A DNA stretch of 64,000 nt from NCBI GenBank assembly GCA_016165875.1, contig JABBOT010000080.1:9096172-9160171 (forward strand). Reading direction: 5' to 3'. Within the stretch, counting starts at the first letter, position 1. Every line of letters starts with the position of its first letter. The notes under the pieces were generated by a model that was not told where the DNA came from, did not search any database, and saw only the letters and a list, made by a program, of their open reading frames with translations. The position numbers were made by a program, and so were the translations under genes. This document shows, one piece after another, positions 57,558 to 64,000 of this stretch. The stretch comes from Acanthopleura granulata. Its lineage: Eukaryota; Mollusca; Polyplacophora; Chitonida; Chitonidae.

Positions 57558-57605
57558 AGGGAAATATTCTTGAGTCAGGCGTAAAATACTTGTCAATTAA
57601 ACAAT
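57558..57605 (+). mobile_element. SINE-A tail fragment
   Basis: GGGAAATATTCTTGAGTCAG, GCGTAAAATACTTGTCAATT, AAACAATG. Confidence 0.6.
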
Positions 57606-58681
57606 GAAATCTTGGGATTTCTCTGTACCTCTATATTGCTATTCCTCACGAAGAGTTAATTGACGGAATTCATTTTTATTTGTTTCGTTTCTTTCTAAAT
57701 TGGTCACTGCTCCACTACATACAGGTTTTACTCTTTTATATGTGTTATATTTCTTTGCTCTATGAGTTATTTGAATTTCTAACATCAGCAAGATTTTTGT
57801 GAAATTTGGGGAATTCATTTATCACTGCTGTGTATAGGTGTTCCAAATAGGTACAAACTGTGCCACCTGTATCTGTATTCTTGTGAATATGACGGTATGC
57901 AGGGTGATCTTTCATCGGAGTCATACCTTCCCATACACTAAAAATGGCATTACATGTATACGGGTGACCTGTTTAACTTTAAACAATCACTGTGTATAGC
58001 AATATCTGTGACTCACCTATAAATATTTATGGTATATTATACAGATACCTCACCCTTATTACATCGTGTATGCTGTGCGACGATTTCAGTCCAAATCATA
58101 AGTCACTGCACTGCAAAAGAATACTTGGCGTGTCAAGTATATTTTATCAAACGCCCTCAACCTATGTCTCTTAAGCTTTACAATGAGTAGGCCTACAAGT
58201 ACTTCTCTTGTAAGTAAAGAAAACAGAATCTCTGTGCTTTATAACTGTGTCTATGAATTCGACTCTATATAGATCGAGGTCGCATTATCCACGGTGTTGA
58301 ATAAGATCGCCAAGTTAGATACAGGCATATGAACTGTTGCAATCAAAGCGCAGCTGGGGTGCATACTTTGATTGACATCTCCTAAACAAGCATGGCATAC
58401 CATCTGGATTGCCTACTGATTAAATTCATTCACACTGAACAGTCCATGCGTCTTTCCACCATCGATTGAAAAGTATAAATGACTGCTTCTTGATCTTTTC
58501 GTGAATCCGTGCTAATGTCTTAGTTTATACCTTCTTTAACAGTTCTTTGGATGCTTGACCCATTTTGGTTGACGGCTGGTGTACGAATGTCCGTTTCGAT
58601 GCTTATATAGATTCGTAAGCGGCACATCTGGGGTTCATTTCCAAACTGAACCTTACGTTAGACATACACATGTAGTACGGA

Positions 58682-58815
58682 CCATACCTCGCTTGGCGCT
58701 CAGCATTATATCAGGAATAGGCCAAGGACTGGACGGCCTGATGTCAGCATATAATGGGACGTGTTAGGGCGTCGTGTCAGGTGTCTTCGGCACGTTGTTC
58801 CAGCCAGACAACACT
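58682..58815 (+). mobile_element. SINE-C core fragment
   Basis: CCTCGCTTGGCGCTCAGCAT, GGACGGCCTGATGTCAGCAT, GGGCGTCGTGTCAGGTGTCT, TCGGCACGTTGTTCCAG. Confidence 0.7.
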
Positions 58816-58819
58816 ATGA

Positions 58820-60200
58820 ATAAATCGGGATTATGGGTATACAAGAAGATTATGGTAGCTGTAACGTTGTGGATAACGTAGCGATGATGTCAACTTGCCA
58901 TCTTGCTGTAACATGTAAGGCCTATAGGCCTATCTCTGCCATATTTCAAAATCTCAAAAATCCGACAACGTTTTTTCTGGAGCCATATTAAGAAAAATAG
59001 CACACAAATTTTCTGATATCTTCTAATTTACATGTCGGCTGGCCAAGATACGGGCAAACATGTGCGCCAACGACTAGCTCGTAAAACTTTCTGTGCGGTT
59101 ATACGTTTACAGTGCACCACATAACAAAGTTAGGATTTCATTTAAATTTAATTTACTTTCCTTCTATTTAAATTTAGAAACCAGTGTATATCTTCATAAA
59201 AATATATCAGCTTTTTAAAATTAGAATTGTTTGACCAATAGACGCCGTCATGCATAAAATTGTCCGCTAATGGACGGGGAACACGCATTGCCTTACAAAT
59301 ATTAGGTCTTACAAGCGTGGCTTTTTAGGGTAGGCCTGTATTCCTAACGTGTCTCTTCTATGGATACAATATATGACCTAACTTGGCTTGGACTACCTAT
59401 AATTAGATGCACAGCTAGTTCACTCAGCTACCTTGACCCGAACGATTGTGGACGGCTTTTGTGATGTTTTCGTCTTTCAATTTTTTTTCTGTCTCTGTCT
59501 CTCCTGTATGTTCTGTCTCTTGTCTCTTCTGTATGTTCTGTCACATTTCAACATTTTTCATTACTCGTCGGCTTGACTTCGGAATACATGGCCATATACC
59601 TGTCGGCTTAGTGAAACTTTCGGATTCACTCCAAAACAACTATATGCAATGGACTGCAACTGCAAGTTTCGGACACACGCCGGCTTGTCCTCAAGCCCTA
59701 TAGTAAGTAGTATAACTGGTGCTTGAGGGTGCAACTTGTTTAAACTCAACACTCAGTGAATGACATCATACACATCTGCAGTTCCACTGTTTCGTCGAGA
59801 CTTCCCTTGTGTACTTTATTAGCTTTCTGTGTGTCGTAGCATTATGTAACATTTCGCTGAGCGCATTAGCCTATATCTTGGACATAGGCCTATCCCTTTA
59901 AAATTTTTAATCCACAATGCTGTCTTTTAATAGGAAACAGCTTGCAACAAGTTATCCCCCCTGATAATCTTCTGTTAATAGAGGTACGTTTCGATAATCT
60001 CCTTATACACCAACACGCGATCTGTCAAACAACTTTAAGAGGAATTTATGTACTTCTGGGCTAGTTACAATGTCCAATATCCGTGTCGAAGGATAGCCTG
60101 CGGTTTTGTTCATGTGTCAGTCGACTAAACCTACAGACATTCTGAGAACTAAGTAAGGCGGACGTGTTGGTTAGTCACCACGTCCATAGCCGGTTCGCAT
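58820..60200. other. Intergenic DNA upstream of MDP1, no recognised gene
   Basis: A pyrimidine-rich block (TCTGTCTCTGTCTCTCCTGT, near 59490-59545) is a decayed CTGT microsatellite. No exon recognised. The MDP1 promoter should lie at its right end. Confidence 0.45.
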
Positions 60201-60522
60201 TACCGCCGGTATTTCAGTGTTGAACACAGGACACAAAGTTCGAACGGGAATTTTTTCTTTCAGTTTCACACGTTATTTGGCCGTCTTTCTGTCTGACTGA
60301 CGCAAACTTCCGTGCTGTTGAACAAAACCTGTTTTGATGGTGGGCTATTTGGTTGCCGGATCTGAGAGCTGTAAACATTGTACCACATTTTAGACAAGTA
60401 CGTCACAAGTGATTAGATGCACTCTTCGTCCAGGGGGTTAGTCTACTGTTCCAAGCTGCCACAGTGACTCTGTGACTGGTCAGAGAGAACACTTTGTTCG
60501 TCACTACATTTTCAACGATTCA

Positions 60523-63508
<2,986 letters not shown>

Positions 63509-63728
63509 TAGGCACTGGCCAATGTCTTGTGTGCGTTTTTAATTAAATTCTGAAGTTTAATGAAAAGTAGACATATTACATGCTGAAGTGTTCACACAGC
63601 ACATGTTTAAACTGCTAAATAACGCATATTTCAAACAGATCTTGACAAAGTCTCAAGGTACTGATAAACGTTTCTGGAAAGGAAAAGGCTGAAAAGTCAG
63701 AAATAATATGTATGGCCGTACGCCCAGT

Positions 63729-64000
63729 CATATTTGTTGGAGGACCTGGGCAACGATCAGCATATTTGTTGGAGGACCTGGGCAACGATCAGCATATTTG
63801 TTGGAGGACCTGGGCAACGATCAGCATATTTGTTGGAGGACCTGGGCAACGATCAGCATATTTGTTGGAGGACCTGGGCAACGATCAACATATTTGTTGG
63901 AGGACCTGGGCAACGATCAGCATATTTGTTGGAAGACCTGGGCAACGATCAACATATTTGTTGGAGGACCTGGGCAACGATCAACATATTTGTTGGAGGA
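63729..64000 (+). repeat. 32-bp minisatellite, runs off the window (MDP1 intron 2)
   Basis: About 8.5 near-identical head-to-tail copies of CATATTTGTTGGAGGACCTG plus GGCAACGATCAG. Variation is limited to CAG/CAA at the unit end and one GGAAG. There are no spacers. It begins 222 nt after MDP1 exon 2. Confidence 0.97.

Noticed and set aside
63729..64000. CRISPR-like array
   Set aside because: The 32-bp units are head to tail without spacers, the context is a eukaryotic intron, and no cas-like gene is present.

Overview
This is a eukaryotic nuclear window from a marine invertebrate, most likely a mollusc or another lophotrochozoan. It is AT-rich, its genes are split by introns with consensus GT/AG borders, and it carries many copies of a tRNA-derived SINE whose 3' tail (…CTTGAGTACGGCGTAAAACACC…, then A-rich) I associate with molluscan and other lophotrochozoan genomes. 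The taxonomic call is inference. No organellar or bacterial genes were seen.

Recognised genes, left to right. (1) The last exon of an ionotropic glutamate receptor-like gene (1463-1868, +) with the fourth membrane segment; the rest lies left of the window. (2) A complete five-exon gene for BLOC-1 subunit 4 (cappuccino; 8066-11738, +, 208 aa). (3) Two tandem regucalcin/SMP-30 paralogues on the minus strand: copy A (19076-30794) and copy B (36539-41751). Each has five coding exons of identical lengths (157, 180, 219, 135 and 212 nt), all introns in phase 1, and encodes 300 aa. Copy B keeps all the metal and substrate ligands known for the family. Copy A has lost three of four. (4) A single-exon, FMRFamide-receptor-like peptide GPCR (49219-50529, -, 436 aa). 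(5) The first two exons of magnesium-dependent phosphatase 1 (MDP1; 60523-63507, +), which runs off the right edge. These genes share no obvious pathway.

The rest is accessory DNA. About thirty pieces of SINE-A, five of a second tRNA-derived SINE (SINE-C) with a related tail, an approximately 385-bp inverted-repeat element, several unnamed dispersed families, and at least nine minisatellite arrays occupy introns and intergenic space. Three arrays appear to have grown out of recognisable sequence: one from the stop codon and tail codons of the glutamate receptor exon (1823-2411), one from the SINE-C core (17333-18375), and one from the exon 1/intron 1 boundary of regucalcin B (40663-41600).

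The regucalcin B array is the most striking feature. Its 27-bp unit contains the last exon bases and the 5' splice site, so the splice donor itself is repeated. In the exon-proximal half at least five further GT donors lie exact multiples of 27 nt downstream, in phase and with no stop codon between. Alternative donor use would lengthen the protein by multiples of nine residues.

Stretches where I see no gene or recognisable element: 2412-5990, 12056-13100, 13680-14420, 14640-17330, 31465-32985, 42000-42600, 43260-45300, 51340-53000, 56600-57550, 57610-58670 and 58820-60200, apart from the small features listed.
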